Assembly (NCBI RefSeq): GCF_037042905.1
Contig: NC_087245.1
Location: forward strand, 29,328,001 to 29,392,000
Reading direction: 5' to 3'
DNA length: 64,000 nucleotides
DNA from: Lytechinus pictus
Taxonomy: Eukaryota; Echinodermata; Echinoidea; Temnopleuroida; Toxopneustidae
Positions 35,352 through 46,800 of this stretch are shown in pieces; the stretch's first letter is position 1; each line of letters opens with the position of its first letter. Below the pieces are notes generated by a model, which worked only from the letters and a program-made list of their open reading frames with translations, ran no database searches and was not told where the DNA came from. Made by a program: the position numbers and the translations under genes.

Positions 35352-35355
35352 TTAA

Positions 35356-35939
35356 AGGAGAATGAAACCTTTGGAACAAGTAGGCTTGTGTCGAAACAGA
35401 AAAATCAAAGAATAAGAACAAAGAAAGTTTGAGAAAAATCAGACAAATAATGAGAAAGTTATGAGCATTTGAATATTGCAATCACTAATGCCATGGAGAT
35501 CCTCACATTGGCAATGCAACAAGGATGTGTGACGTCACATGTGAACAACTTTCCCTTTGATGGACTATAAAATACCCCCAAAATGACTCTTTTTGCTTTT
35601 TCTTATGGTGATACAAACTCTTTATCCATGACATATTCTTTAAAAATCTGTGTTACGTGCCCTCCTATAGAAAGAACACATGATCTACTGATAGATGTGA
35701 TAAAAGAGACAGTTTAAGTGAAATATATACTAAAGTAATGGGAGAGTTGTTCACAGGTGACATCACACATCTTCGTTGCATTGCCAATAGGAGGATCTCT
35801 ATAGCATTAGTGATCTCAATATTCAAATGCTCATAACTTTCTCATTATTAGTCTGATTTTTCTCAAACTTTCGTTGATCTGTTTCTTTGATTTTTCTGTT
35901 TTTACACAAGCTATCTTTTTCCAAAGGTTTCATTCTCCT
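35356..35939. mobile_element. TTAA-flanked MITE, family B (Kolobok-like)
   Basis: The left end AGGAGAATGAAACCTTTGG and inverted right end CCAAAGGTTTCATTCTCCT are perfect over at least 19 bp. TTAA lies at 35352-35355 and 35940-35943. The inverted similarity runs far inward (ACAGAAAAATCAAAG and its complement, then GTGACGTCAC-type centre sequence). 584 bp, non-coding. Confidence 0.85.
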
Positions 35940-36042
35940 TTAATTAATGAAGATACCAATTCTGTATGAGCAATCCCACAAAGCTAAACCAACAAAAAAC
36001 AATTATTTAAGAGAATTTAACATGTCTTCTTACCCCACTTAA

Positions 36043-36636
36043 AGTGATGGTCCAGACTGGAGATATTTATATCTCAATGAAAAGAGTAAAATTCACATAG
36101 CAAAATGCTGAAAATTTGATCAAAATAGGATATCACTAATAACGAAGTTATTTAATTTTAAAGATTTGCATTATTCCGGTGAAACAGTTCTAGGCATGTC
36201 TTCACGAATAATCATTAGGTGGGGTGATTATGTCATATCCCCACTTGTTCTTTTTTAGTTTATTATATGAAATTAGGTTTATTCAGAATTTTTCTACCAA
36301 GAACTAAAACAATTGGATTGACTGATTAAGTGCATTAGTTATTTATTGCCGCAACTCATTTCATCATAATGGAGACACATCATTTACGCATGTATGAAAA
36401 AAATGAACCAAATATGATTTCATGTAATAACATAAGAAATGGGAAAGTGGGGATATGACATCACCAGCCAACCTTATGAATATTCATGACGATGTGCATA
36501 TAACTGTTTTCACAAAATATTGACAAACTTTATAATTCTTATTTGTTATCCGATTTTGATGACATTTTCAGCATTTTGCTTTGTGAATTTAACTCTATTT
36601 ATTTAGATATAAGTATTTTCAGCCCAAACCATCCCT
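36043..36636. mobile_element. TTAA-flanked MITE, family A, copy 2
   Basis: The left end AGTGATGGTCCAGACTGGAG and right end GACCATCCCT lie between TTAA at 36039-36042 and 36637-36640. The body is colinear with the copy at 8195-8767 (for example GGAGATATTTATATCTCAAT and CTAGGCATGTCTTC). Confidence 0.85.
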
Positions 36637-36724
36637 TTAAACTTACCCACAAACTTACGCAGACACACACACAAATTGTACAGGAGACTACTCAGCAGTC
36701 TTTCTTGAACCCCCCCCCCCCCCC

Positions 36725-36975
36725 ATGGAGGTGCCTTGCCCGAGGTGCCGTGGCCGAAACGGGAACCCAGCCCCTGACTTTTATGTGTCTAGTCAGGCAG
36801 ACCACTCAACCACGGTACCACCGACATAATTATGCACAATTACTAGCCTGTAACGGGAGGGAGTGGTCGGGGTTCGAGCCCCTTAAATTTCCCAAAAACA
36901 AGAAAAAATTCAGGAGAATAAAGAGAAGAGAAGGGATCGAACCCCCTTATTGAAAACCAGGCTCAAGGCCTGAAC
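36725..36975 (-). mobile_element. tRNA-derived SINE and adjacent tRNA-like fragments
   Basis: On the minus strand at about 36830-36730 an A-like box GTGGTTGAGTGGTCTGCC is followed by a B-like GGGTTCCCGTTTC and GGGCAAGGCACC. The last phrase resembles TTAGGCAAGGCATTTATC in the SINE at 45.8 kb. Two more B-box-like strings (GGGTTCGAGCCCC near 36873, GGGATCGAACCCCC near 36933) suggest overlapping fragments. A C13 run precedes it. Confidence 0.6.
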
Positions 36976-38820
36976 TACTATATACTTTTATGATCGATAT
37001 TAAATCATCCAAAGGACTAAATTATTCGGAAATAAGTCAGAATGGATGACACCCCGTCTTGGTCATGTTGGTAAGAATAACCCGAAATAACACAGTTTCC
37101 GGGGCATTTTCTTTTTAACTTAGAACAGACTGTTGCCCCAGTCCCCATCTGAATTCACCCTCCCTGTGTTTGTTTGAGGGTACGTGTGTATGTGTGTCTC
37201 TCTCTCTCACTGTGTCTGTCTATCTCCATCCCTCTCTCCCTCCCCGCCCCTCTCTTTTCTTCCTCACTCGTTCTCATTGTTATCTTTTATATGCATATAT
37301 CAATCATTGCTGGCTACATAAATTTCCACCATCTTGAGAAAAAAAATCGTAGTTGAATTAATTTTGTTATAAAACCACGGTTTTATTTACAAATCACACT
37401 AATTTCATCCAACGATAAATAAACATAATGATCTGTCGATATGTTACATATAAAAGTCGCGAGAGATAAGATAACATCGTATGAATAAATTTGGAAATTA
37501 AATACAGGTTACAATCTTTCGAGAAATACGCGGTTGACTTATTTTTAGAAACTTAGTTATGGAGAGAATCGAGCTCCGACGTCAGAATAAAAATGTCACT
37601 GTATTTTAATGATGGTGGAGATAATCATGAAGACATCAAACCAGGGTCGGTGTCACCCGGGGAGGGTGGGGGCGACCATCCCCAGATGATTTTTTTAAAG
37701 GAGTGAGAAATGAAAAAAAGGGAAAACAAAAAGGGAGAGGTGGGAAGAAAGGAGGAGTGTACAAAGAGAGGTCTGGGTCGCGCAACTCCAGTATTATAAA
37801 AATAACCATATAATTCAGTTGAGAAAAATAAGATCTAAGCCTTAAGTCACTTTGCCCCCTCCACCCCCATGAAACATGTTCCTGGCTCCGCCCCTGTAAG
37901 CATCGAAGTGACGAATAGAAGGTTAGATGACAACGTAATCTTAAAAAAGGCCTTGTCAAATCGATTATATAATGGTGTTTTTTTTAGAATTCACAACTGA
38001 TATGTGCCCCCGAATAACAGAAGATAAAAACCAATTCCGAAATGGCATGATCAATCAAAATCATTATAATCATGCGCATCGACTATCAATCAATTAGGAT
38101 CTGAGTTTGAAATCTTTAGCGATTTCAATCAGCTTTATACAGACACTTTAAATTTTCAATTTAATTTTCAATTTTTAACTTTTGACAAACAGGTCTGACA
38201 AACATAGCCTTTGTCTATTTCAGTGAAATGGAGAATCCCAAACTCGACAATTACCGAGTGAAAAATTCGAATTCACAATCAACAGGAAATAACAATCTAG
38301 CTACATCGTACCAATAAATGTCAAAACAAACAAAAATACAATAAGATGTTCATTGGGAGCTATGCCAGGGCAGGGGAAATAGGAAGGCAGTAATACATGC
38401 GATATAAACGTTGCATATGATTATGATTATTATCATTATCAATAAAATGTTGTTGTTGTTATTGTTATAACATTTAGGGGCCCATGAATTCAAGCCAAAA
38501 AAACTGAGAAATTCTGGTCGGCGATAATAATATCTTTGGAATTCTCTGTTGATTAAAGGGGACTTTAAAATTGATAAAATAGAAGTGTCATCTGGGACGT
38601 CCTCACAACTTTTGGTCTGATTATACGTAATTTGCACAAATAGTCTGCAAATCAAATATGAAAAATATGACGGATAATCACATATATCCGATATATCAGG
38701 CAATTATTATCTCAGTGTTTCAGACCATTTCTTTCAAGTATAAGTATATATAGGCCTTTATTGTTATGAATACATACAAAAGTGTACAAATGATCCTTCG
38801 AGGAATGATAAAACAAGTAG
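36976..38820. other. Intergenic with repeats
   Basis: A pyrimidine-rich TCTC tract lies at 37190-37265. A minus-strand repeat at about 37905-37640 begins CAGGGGCGGAGCCAGGAAC and contains G-rich blocks, a relative of the poly-G/C family. No gene seen. Confidence 0.5.
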
Positions 38821-38824
38821 AACT

Positions 38825-38968
38825 GGGGAGTGGTCCATGAAGCAATAGTCAGTGATTTTCACCGACAAATGTTATAAGCTACTGAAAATCCTTGCATCTG
38901 ATTGGCTGAGAGCAAATTTGTTGTTGAAAATCACTGATGAAACTCATCATGATCATGAAACACTCCCC
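38825..38968. mobile_element. 144-bp MITE-like hairpin element
   Basis: The ends GGGGAGTGGTCCATGA and TCATGAAACACTCCCC are imperfect inverted repeats, with an inner pair AGTGATTTTCA/TGAAAATCACT. Non-coding. Confidence 0.55.
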
Positions 38969-38979
38969 TGGCCTGGGCT

Positions 38980-41713
38980 CCATTGAGAGAAGAGAACTTT
39001 GCAAGAACCATCAGCCCAAGTAGCAGATCCAGAGGGGCCAGCCTCCCCCCCCCCCCACACTTACCCCATTGTGAAAAAGACATTAGACAATTTTGCAACA
39101 AAATGATTGGGCCCTATTCCTTGGCGTCAAGGGAGTTTATCATTGGAGTGGTGCCTTTTTTCTGCTTCTCGAAAAAATGAGCCGCAAAATGCTTTTTTTG
39201 TTGTTGTTGTTGTTTTTCACATAATTTTGAAAGAAAAAGCCCGCTTGCCCCCCCCCCCTCCCCCCCCCCCCCGGCCCCCCAAAAATAGAACATGGACGAG
39301 CAGTTGGTGAGCCCTGACTATTTATATAAATGAAACTGAACACACACGGAAGAAAAAACAAATCGTATCGTAAGGGACTTCTTGGAAGAGTCTAACAATA
39401 AACAATTATTTACAGTTACGATCAGATTTTATGTAATTGATATCACGATAACAATACTAGTGTAGTACACACATTTTTTTTCTTTTTCAACAAAATAAAT
39501 CAAATTTTATGATATAAAATATGTATTACTGCTCAAATCGACATTCAAAAAGGTTTTCTTTATATTACTTTCAAATGCACATCCGATGCCTAGTACTGCA
39601 CATATTATCTAGTAACAATAGTAATTTGTACACATCGTTAAAGATATTAAAACACCCTGAATTATTTAGATACGTAGCTATACATTTTAAGTACACACTA
39701 AGATCAATCACACAATTAGTACAGGTGAATACATAGCCATAATTAGAATAGTAATGCTACTCTACTTTCTAACAGGTTATAAATTGACAGCATGATTAGT
39801 CAGCAATATATGCAAACACATATTTCGGAGTAAGATCCATGTTGTGAAAGTACTTCCGTAGCGAATGCTGTAGCGTCATGCTTTCAAAGCGATCGAAAAC
39901 AATGCGATGAAAGTTGCCGAATATTGCTCGCCGAAAAAATTTCAAATTTTGTACATAGAAATTCGAAAACATCGTCTTTGCTTCATGGGTTAGTGAAATC
40001 CGTGGCAAATTCCTCATTTGAAATAATAGGAAGTTTTCGCAAAGGGACGCAGAACGCTTTCAAGAACATAGAAAATGTGTTCTTAGATGACCTTTATGAC
40101 AAAGAATGGCAACCAAGAAGACTTTGTCAAAAATTGATGAATCAAAACAGCAGTTTCGTCCTGGACTCTTGACAAGCCACATATTTGCAATTTTTCATGC
40201 CTCCTAGCTGTTTCTTGTGATTTGACGGGTATTTTCAATCATGGCCGTACGCAGCGGCGTGGGGGTAGGCAGGGGGAAGTTCCCCCCCCCCCCCCGAAAT
40301 TTTGACAGATGACATTTTTTTACTGAAAATTTTCATACGATTCACCAAAAATATGCATGAAATCGTTCAATTTCGCATACTAATTGACAAGCTCGGTGGC
40401 TTCGCTCCCTCACTTTCGAATTTTTATTCGAAAAAGTTTACACGTCCTGTCCTCTAGCAAACAAAATTATGTGTACGGCCATGTTTACAATACATTTTCT
40501 ATGTTTTTAAAGACGTTCTTAGTCCCGGGGCAAACACTCCCCATTGCCTGAATCAGACGTGCAATACATCCATGCAATGACTGTTTCTAAAATCATGCCA
40601 ACGAAGATCGAGTTATTGGCGGTAATTACGAGTCTTGTGCAATGTTTGGCGACCCTTTTGGATAATGAATAGAAAAATGGGGACTTTTCGTTATATTTTC
40701 ATCCACCGTTACGAGTTCAGGTGCTCTTGATTTGACACCTTTATATTCTAACATGTCTAGTATAAATAGATTCAACTTTAACAACCTAACAGTCTCACAT
40801 TATGAAATTGGCCGGTTGCAACGTTAAACACCACGTTATTATCCCCTGAGCTTAAACTTGTCAAGTTTGTGTTTTCCCTCGTGTTTAAAACTTACTATGA
40901 CGCATCGTTAACCTTTACAATATATCATTGTGATATGTCTTGAGACTGACTGTTTTTGTAAATCATGATAACTTCCGGCAATATTGAGTAATATAAACTT
41001 GTTAACTCCAACTAATACAAATGTCATACGGCTTTTCAAAATGCGGTCTTAGCATGATTCGAGCGACAATAATGAAAGTCACCATATCAAGTAGTAGAAA
41101 TTATTTCACAACATAAAATGATACAGGACATTATAAGAACCATATCCGTTAACAACTTTTATTTTCTTTAATCATCGATGGCAAAAGTTGTCTGACCCGC
41201 AGCGATGAATCCTACAATGACATTTTTAAATGCGACATTACCTATGGACAATGTAAACATGGTCAAAACAACTTGCATAAGTCAACCTTACATAAGTGGA
41301 ATATTCGCCCAAGTCGAAGCAAATTATTAAACTAAATTATGTTCTATGCAGAATTTCTCTTAATTCGAACAGATTTATGTAGTCTAAACAAGATTCGAAA
41401 TAGTCAAAGTTACATGCGGATTTCAATAGTCTTATTCCTTGCATTAGGTCTTGATAATCAACTCTTGTCCTTATCCGTGTCATCTTCGTCTTTTGCAGTT
41501 GCTAAGGCTGCGAAAATTATAAATCCATATTTTTTTTTTAACAGGTATAACTCATATTGGTCCTTATCAATCAATTCATACACTCTGAAATATTTGAAAA
41601 AATCATCATAAGCTATGGATGTAAATCGCATGTAACATGATGCTCATAATCTCCATCACTTTTAATATCTTAAATCAACACCCTAACAAGTTGCCGTTCG
41701 AGTAGTACTTTTG
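38980..41713. other. Intergenic; poly-C repeats and two ambiguous open frames
   Basis: C runs lie near 39047, 39247-39271 and 40281, the last after GGCGTGGGGGTAGGCAGGGG. Around 39796-40172 open frames exist on both strands (73 and 82 codons), neither with a recognised domain. The rest shows no signal. Confidence 0.45.
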
Positions 41714-42868
41714 CTACAGAGCCGTATCCGAGTTCACGGTTGAAGGTGAATTTCTTTTCAGTGCCACGAAAGTACTTTGAGGTGACCTCAACGACGTAAA
41801 CAACGTAACACTTGGTCGGTGGTAGTTATTGCCTCGGTTGTGGTTGTTCATGTTCAAATTCTCACTCTTTTCGCAGCAGTAACTGCTCTGCTTGTGGCAG
41901 CATTTGGAAAGGTTCTTACGGTAGACCGTGCTCATCGCGAAGACGATGTACGGGTCGAGGCACGCGTTCAAGAGCGCAGAGATGGCAGATATCTGTTCAA
42001 AGATGATGCTATGTGGCTTGTCGCTACCAAGGCTATACATCACGTGTTTGTAGAGGCGATGGATGAAATATGGCATCCAAAATATGGCAAAAGATACGGT
42101 GATTAGAACAAATATCATGGCAAGGCGACGTCTTTGAGACGTCTGCCTCCTATTATTTGCATCCTGCCTGGTATTATTAAGCATGGTGTGACTGCTCTTG
42201 TAGAGTGTCACAGCGATGGAGACATATAGGGTACTGATCACGAGTAACGGTACGAAGTACATGGTAAAGAAGCTATACAAGTCAAACAGTTGTCCTTCTA
42301 TCTCACCCATGCGGACAGTGCTGCATATTGGCATCATATCGAGGATATAGGACATCAGAGCCATAGGAATGGCCAAGACAAGAGCCACGATCCACGTGAC
42401 CAGAACACCCACAACCTTGACAGTTCTGCTGTTGATCTGTCGAGACTCGAGACCCCGAACGACCGCCATGTAACGCTCGATGCTCAACGCTGTCAGTGAC
42501 AAAATGCAGACGTACTGGGCCACCGTCTCGAAGTAGGTATGCATCTTGCAGGCGACTAGTCCGTGGTTCCAGCAAAGTGGACGTAGGAGTTTGTTGACGT
42601 ATACAGGTCCGCGCATCAGGATATATATCAGGTCCCCAACAATTACATTGATGAGGAAGATGTTTGAAGGAGTCCTCAGGGATTTGTTGAGGCACGTGAT
42701 TGCTAAGAGTCCGATGTTGGCGATTGCCCCCATGAACATGACGATGCATATGAAGATGACGCTGGCAAGATAGTTGTAATCGACCATGCTACACCACGCG
42801 TCCCAGTTGTTGGTCATATTAGTGTTGTTGTCACTGGAATAGCTGCTGATGTCATTCATCGAATCCAT
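41714..42868 (-). CDS. Rhodopsin-class peptide GPCR, bombesin/endothelin/CCHamide-receptor-like, single exon
   Basis: 384 aa from an ATG in good context (AGCCATGG) at 42868; a second in-frame Met at residue 4 is an alternative start. The short N-terminus has N-glycosylation sequons (NNT, NMT). Seven hydrophobic helices span residues about 33-330. TM2 is NVIVGDLIYIL. TM3 starts at a Cys (CKMHTYF) that can pair with the loop-2 Cys in PICSTV. The TM3 end is ERYMAVV (a DRY variant), TM6 is FAIFWMPYF, and TM7 is LDPYIVFAMS. The last fits the bombesin/endothelin-type spacing NPxxxY with Asp and Phe substitutions. A CC-rich tail may be palmitoylated. It should sense a peptide at the plasma membrane; the ligand is not predictable. 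The subfamily call is inference. Confidence 0.9.
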   Translation of the reverse strand: MDSMNDISSYSSDNNTNMTNNWDAWCSMVDYNYLASVIFICIVMFMGAIANIGLLAITCLNKSLRTPSNIFLINVIVGDLIYILMRGPVYVNKLLRPLCWNHGLVACKMHTYFETVAQYVCILSLTALSIERYMAVVRGLESRQINSRTVKVVGVLVTWIVALVLAIPMALMSYILDMMPICSTVRMGEIEGQLFDLYSFFTMYFVPLLVISTLYVSIAVTLYKSSHTMLNNTRQDANNRRQTSQRRRLAMIFVLITVSFAIFWMPYFIHRLYKHVMYSLGSDKPHSIIFEQISAISALLNACLDPYIVFAMSTVYRKNLSKCCHKQSSYCCEKSENLNMNNHNRGNNYHRPSVTLFTSLRSPQSTFVALKRNSPSTVNSDTAL

Positions 42869-43196
42869 GGCTAAACCAAGTTTTTACTCGATGTTCATCC
42901 ACTTCGAAATGCTTGAATGTTTTCCCAGCTTAATGCCTGCTCGATACTATTTAATCAGCTGAAACGTGTTAATGATTATTTAAACACTTATTTATTTTCA
43001 AATAAAATAGAGGATTCACTGAGATATATAACGTCAAATATCACATCAAGTTAATTGAAAAAAATTCTGTTTCGTCCGGTGACTGTTGCAATGCTGAGAG
43101 GCTAGAATGTTTTTGTTGATTCCTTTTAAGTTTTGTTACTATACGAATGAAATCAATTAGACTGTACTGGTCCAGAATAGCATCTATATACAACTC

Positions 43197-43202
43197 TTTA
43201 TT
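43197..43202 (-). promoter_or_regulatory. Poly(A) signal downstream of the exon at 43278-43444
   Basis: AATAAA on the minus strand, about 76 bp after the TAA of the candidate terminal exon. This supports that exon as a real 3' end. Confidence 0.45.
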
Positions 43203-43277
43203 TACCATGAAGCCCCATTGCTCAATACGCTGGTTTTTATAAGAGCAACATGTCAACATGCATCGAATCTAAATCTC

Positions 43278-43444
43278 TTAGTTTTCGAAGATGGGGAACA
43301 ACTCCGTGCAGGTAGCTGCCAGTTGCAGTCGGAAGTCGGGGTATAAATATGGTTCTTCGAGCAGGCTGGCGGCGTCAAGCGGCTCCAAGCACACCATCCT
43401 TCTGATTCCCGAGCGTAATTCTGTCTGCGATGCTGCCAACAGAC
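43278..43444 (-). CDS. Probable terminal exon of an unidentified gene
   Basis: A strong acceptor (a T/C-rich tract, then TTCTTGGCAG) opens at 43444. In phase 1 the exon reads 54 codons, LLAASQTELRSGIRRM then VCLEPLDAASLLEEPYLYP, to DFRLQLAATCTELFPIFEN and TAA. A poly(A) signal follows. Composition is protein-like and I do not recognise the family. A second phase is also open but is Cys/Trp/Arg-rich and less convincing. Upstream exons should lie at higher coordinates on the same strand; 45466-45637 is the only candidate seen. Its phase does not join directly to the preferred frame, so a further exon or a separate gene is needed. Confidence 0.5.
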
Positions 43445-45465
43445 CTGCCAAGAAAAAAAAGGAGGGAAAAAAACTGTTGAAAGTTCAGCAAGCAAAATTG
43501 TTTAGTTGAACGGTGAGAGATAACTAGAAAATGATCGCTTGATGTTGTAAACATGACGTCGAATAATCACAAAGCATATGGGTAAATAATCGGATGCCGC
43601 CTTGGAGAGAAAATTTCATTTAAAAGAGTTTTGCACGCGGCTTTGTGTTCGCCCAATACCATTTATCCCCGAACCAACATCACCATTTTTTGACGAATAG
43701 TATTGAAATTGGATTTTCGGGCTTTTTGTTGGCTTCTTGTGTACCCGTCCTTCTTTAAAGAACTCCCAGAATATACTATTATTTCTTCAGTTCATGAAAT
43801 GAATAGTACATGTATACTCGTACACTCTAGATGCACACTTGGCATGAGGAAACGTAAATGTCTTCCATACACCTACTCTCCAAAATATTAATATTAAAAT
43901 CTGCGGACATATAAGTTTGCCTCTCTCTTCACCTGAAATAAAATAAAAAGTATCACATAGAATGCGATAGTGTAATTGCAATGTTTGGGTGTAGGGCTGC
44001 TGCATTCAATAAAAAAATGTTTGTTTTTAATTATTTTTCTGTATTTTTCGATATCGCGATAATCATCAAATTCGTTTTGATTGATATAAACATTTTGAAC
44101 GTATGATTTGTTAAGAAATTAATAATAAATGTCGCATAATATTGTTTTGGCCTCACACTCGCGATCAACATTGATTTTAAGACCAATGTGTATGTCATAT
44201 AATAAATTTACCATTTACCCATCTTTCTGATGAAGTTGAAATAATTGAATTCATTTAATAACACAACAACTATCTTAGGTACGCCCCGTACCATTTGGAG
44301 ACTATAAAGAATATGGGTAAAACTGCTCCAGGACGGTAATTATATGTGTCGAACCAACATTGGGCGTTTCTTTGGGGCACTTTTATTTATCCAGTGTGAT
44401 GAAAATTTTGCCAATTCTGAAGTAATTGCTGCTTATTTTTTAATCTTACTGGAGACTCAGCTTCCCAAATTGGGTAAAATACTTCCCCAAATTGGTTGGA
44501 CACATAATTACCCTCGTGCTGGTTAAAATCTTACCCAGTATTTTTACAGTGTATGCAGTGGTTTTAAGAAAGGATGTTTAAGATTTTAACGTGGCATCTA
44601 AGCACCCCGCCCACTGTAATTCTTTAAAATCATTAATTCTTATCGTCCAGCCCAGGGTATGTCCTATCTGCAACCATAACCAAGCAGATAAACAGCCCAA
44701 CATATATTTCGGAAAAACTATTTTTAAAAAATATCCATAACAAGGAAAGGCGCATTTACTATCCCATCTGGCCTGGTCAATGCCGCCGAGAAATATCCGG
44801 ACGGCGGGGTAAAAATCATCTATCGAAATGGATCCATCGGGCAGCGCCAATTATTATAAAGCCTATTTTACTTCCCGCATCACGTCTCAATCCAATTCGG
44901 TATGATACTTCGAAAATATGAATTATATGAGAAGGGTGAATAGTAATAGCCCCTCACCGACAATGTTCTGAATGGGCGGCATGGGATAGGTGTAACATCA
45001 ATAACCAATGGTTGATCGCAATATCTAATTCCAGCAAAATAGATACGGAGGGAATCAATATAACACTAGAAACGATAGGGGCAATGCATTCTAAATTGAT
45101 ATCACCAGAACCATACTTCCTGTATAACTTTGTCTCTTTGTATTTATGGTATCAGGAAAGTGCACGAGATTAAGCGCTTGAACCTTACTCCAGTTCGTGA
45201 GGGTCTCAGCATTGTGAAAATTATATTTGAAAATTGTTTTAACGCCAGTACCGGGTTTTTTTTTTTAAGTATAAGACAAGACTGTCACCAAATTTGAACC
45301 CACACGCCGGTGGGGATGGAGTGGTAACACATACTGCAATTCGTTAATGACAGAACCATCTAGATTCACCAGATGACAATTAAGAAAATAGATTCAAAAT
45401 TTCTAAGCTAACGAACAAATAACAATTAACAAGTAATGATATTTCTTTTGACTGTAACTCTTTAC

Positions 45466-45637
45466 CCGAGTGTTCTGAGGACATATCGTCTTACAAACAG
45501 TTGGTTCATCCAGACAATTAAAAAGAAACTGGTCGAAGCGTACCGATGTATCACTGGGGATATCCTTAACGATTATTACTTCGGTAATGTATCGTAAACC
45601 CTCTTGCGAGTTCACGTCATGATGGAAATGGCTTAAG
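45466..45637 (-). CDS. Candidate internal exon of an unidentified gene
   Basis: 172 bp between an acceptor (GATACAG| at 45638) and a donor (CTCGG|GTAAAG at 45466/45465). It reads 57 codons, including LRYITEVIIVKDIPSDTSV and FNCLDEPTVCKTICPQNTR. Three Cys within a short span suggest an extracellular or disulfide-bonded segment. No family recognised. It may belong with the terminal exon at 43278-43444. Confidence 0.35.
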
Positions 45638-45731
45638 CTGTATCTTACGGACAGAGTGAGTAAGGATTCTTATTCCGATGCAATTATTCCTCTATATCGA
45701 TACTCGAACCACTTTTCGTGAACAGAATCGG

Positions 45732-45880
45732 TAATCACTGTGGCCAAGAGTGATGTAAGGCGCTTGATTTGAAACATGGAAGTCCGGGTTCGATCCCTGG
45801 GCACGGGACTTTAGATAGCCCTTAGGCAAGGCATTTATCTTCAATAATCTTTCATCATGCATGAAAATATCACAGAACTT
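45732..45880 (+). mobile_element. tRNA-derived SINE
   Basis: A tRNA-like head (ACTGTGGCCAAGAGTGATG, then GGCGCTTGATTTG) carries a good B box, CGGGTTCGATCCC, near 45786. It is followed by the non-tRNA body GCACGGGACTTTAGATAGCC and TTAGGCAAGGCATTTATC. Confidence 0.75.
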
Positions 45881-46549
45881 GGGGTTACCAACGTTTGCAC
45901 TTAAAGAAACAAAGAAAAAGGTTCTCAGTACTAAGTTTAATTTGGATGGCTCAGAATGGGAAAGAAGCAGTAATATTCTCCGAGGTAGGGAATATTTAAC
46001 GAATCGAAAGAAAGGTGAGATTTAATTTGTCACGTGCCATCCTTCCTCCAACACACTGCTCTGGATTACCGTGTGATTTGGTGCCCCCCCCCCCCTTATT
46101 GCCTTATTTAGGATAATAGTATAAAAACAAAATACGTCAACCATGTCAACTGTACTCGAATAATTGAACAGTGTGTTTATTTGACCAAAGGATGTATTAA
46201 AAATGGTTTGGTAAAACTTTGTTGTATAGAATATTTTTTACTGCAATACATCCTCATTCGCACACACACACACACCCACAAACACAATCCACCCATTACT
46301 TTTCAGAATATCTTCGATTGTCTGCACTCTCGGAAAATGATTTAACCATGATAACAACGCAAATTGTACGACTAAGAGTACAGAATCCTGTAATCTAAGA
46401 TAATGAACAATAAAATAATATGACCATGTTCAGTATAAGTTCGTTTGTTGTCAGAGGTAAAGCAGTCAAGTTGTTTGAATTCCACCTTTCTTCCCCTTCA
46501 CAGACCGTGTGATTAAACAGTTGTAAATCAGTTCCTTTACCTCTGACCC

Positions 46550-46800
46550 ATGGCCGTACCACAGGGCTCTGTGTATGGGCCGACCCTTTTTTCAATTTAT
46601 CTGATTGGATTGCGGAAAGTTATGATTCGTCACGAAATTCAATACCATAGTATACCGAAGATATTCAACTAAGCAGCGAAATCTGCCCTTCGTCGACTCT
46701 ATTCATGCATTATTGAATTTATGACAGAATGCAAACCCCTTTATATGAATTTAAATAAATGTAAATTGATGAAAAATTTTCACCTTATGACCACAAAATC
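46550..46800 (+). pseudogene. Reverse-transcriptase fragment of a dead LINE
   Basis: AVPQGSVYGPTLFSIYL at about 46555 matches the RT motif GVPQGSVLGPxLFxIY of non-LTR elements. After a frameshift, MNLNKCKLMKNFH at about 46745 matches the downstream LN-x-x-KT-type segment. Stops and frameshifts show it is inactive. Confidence 0.65.
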
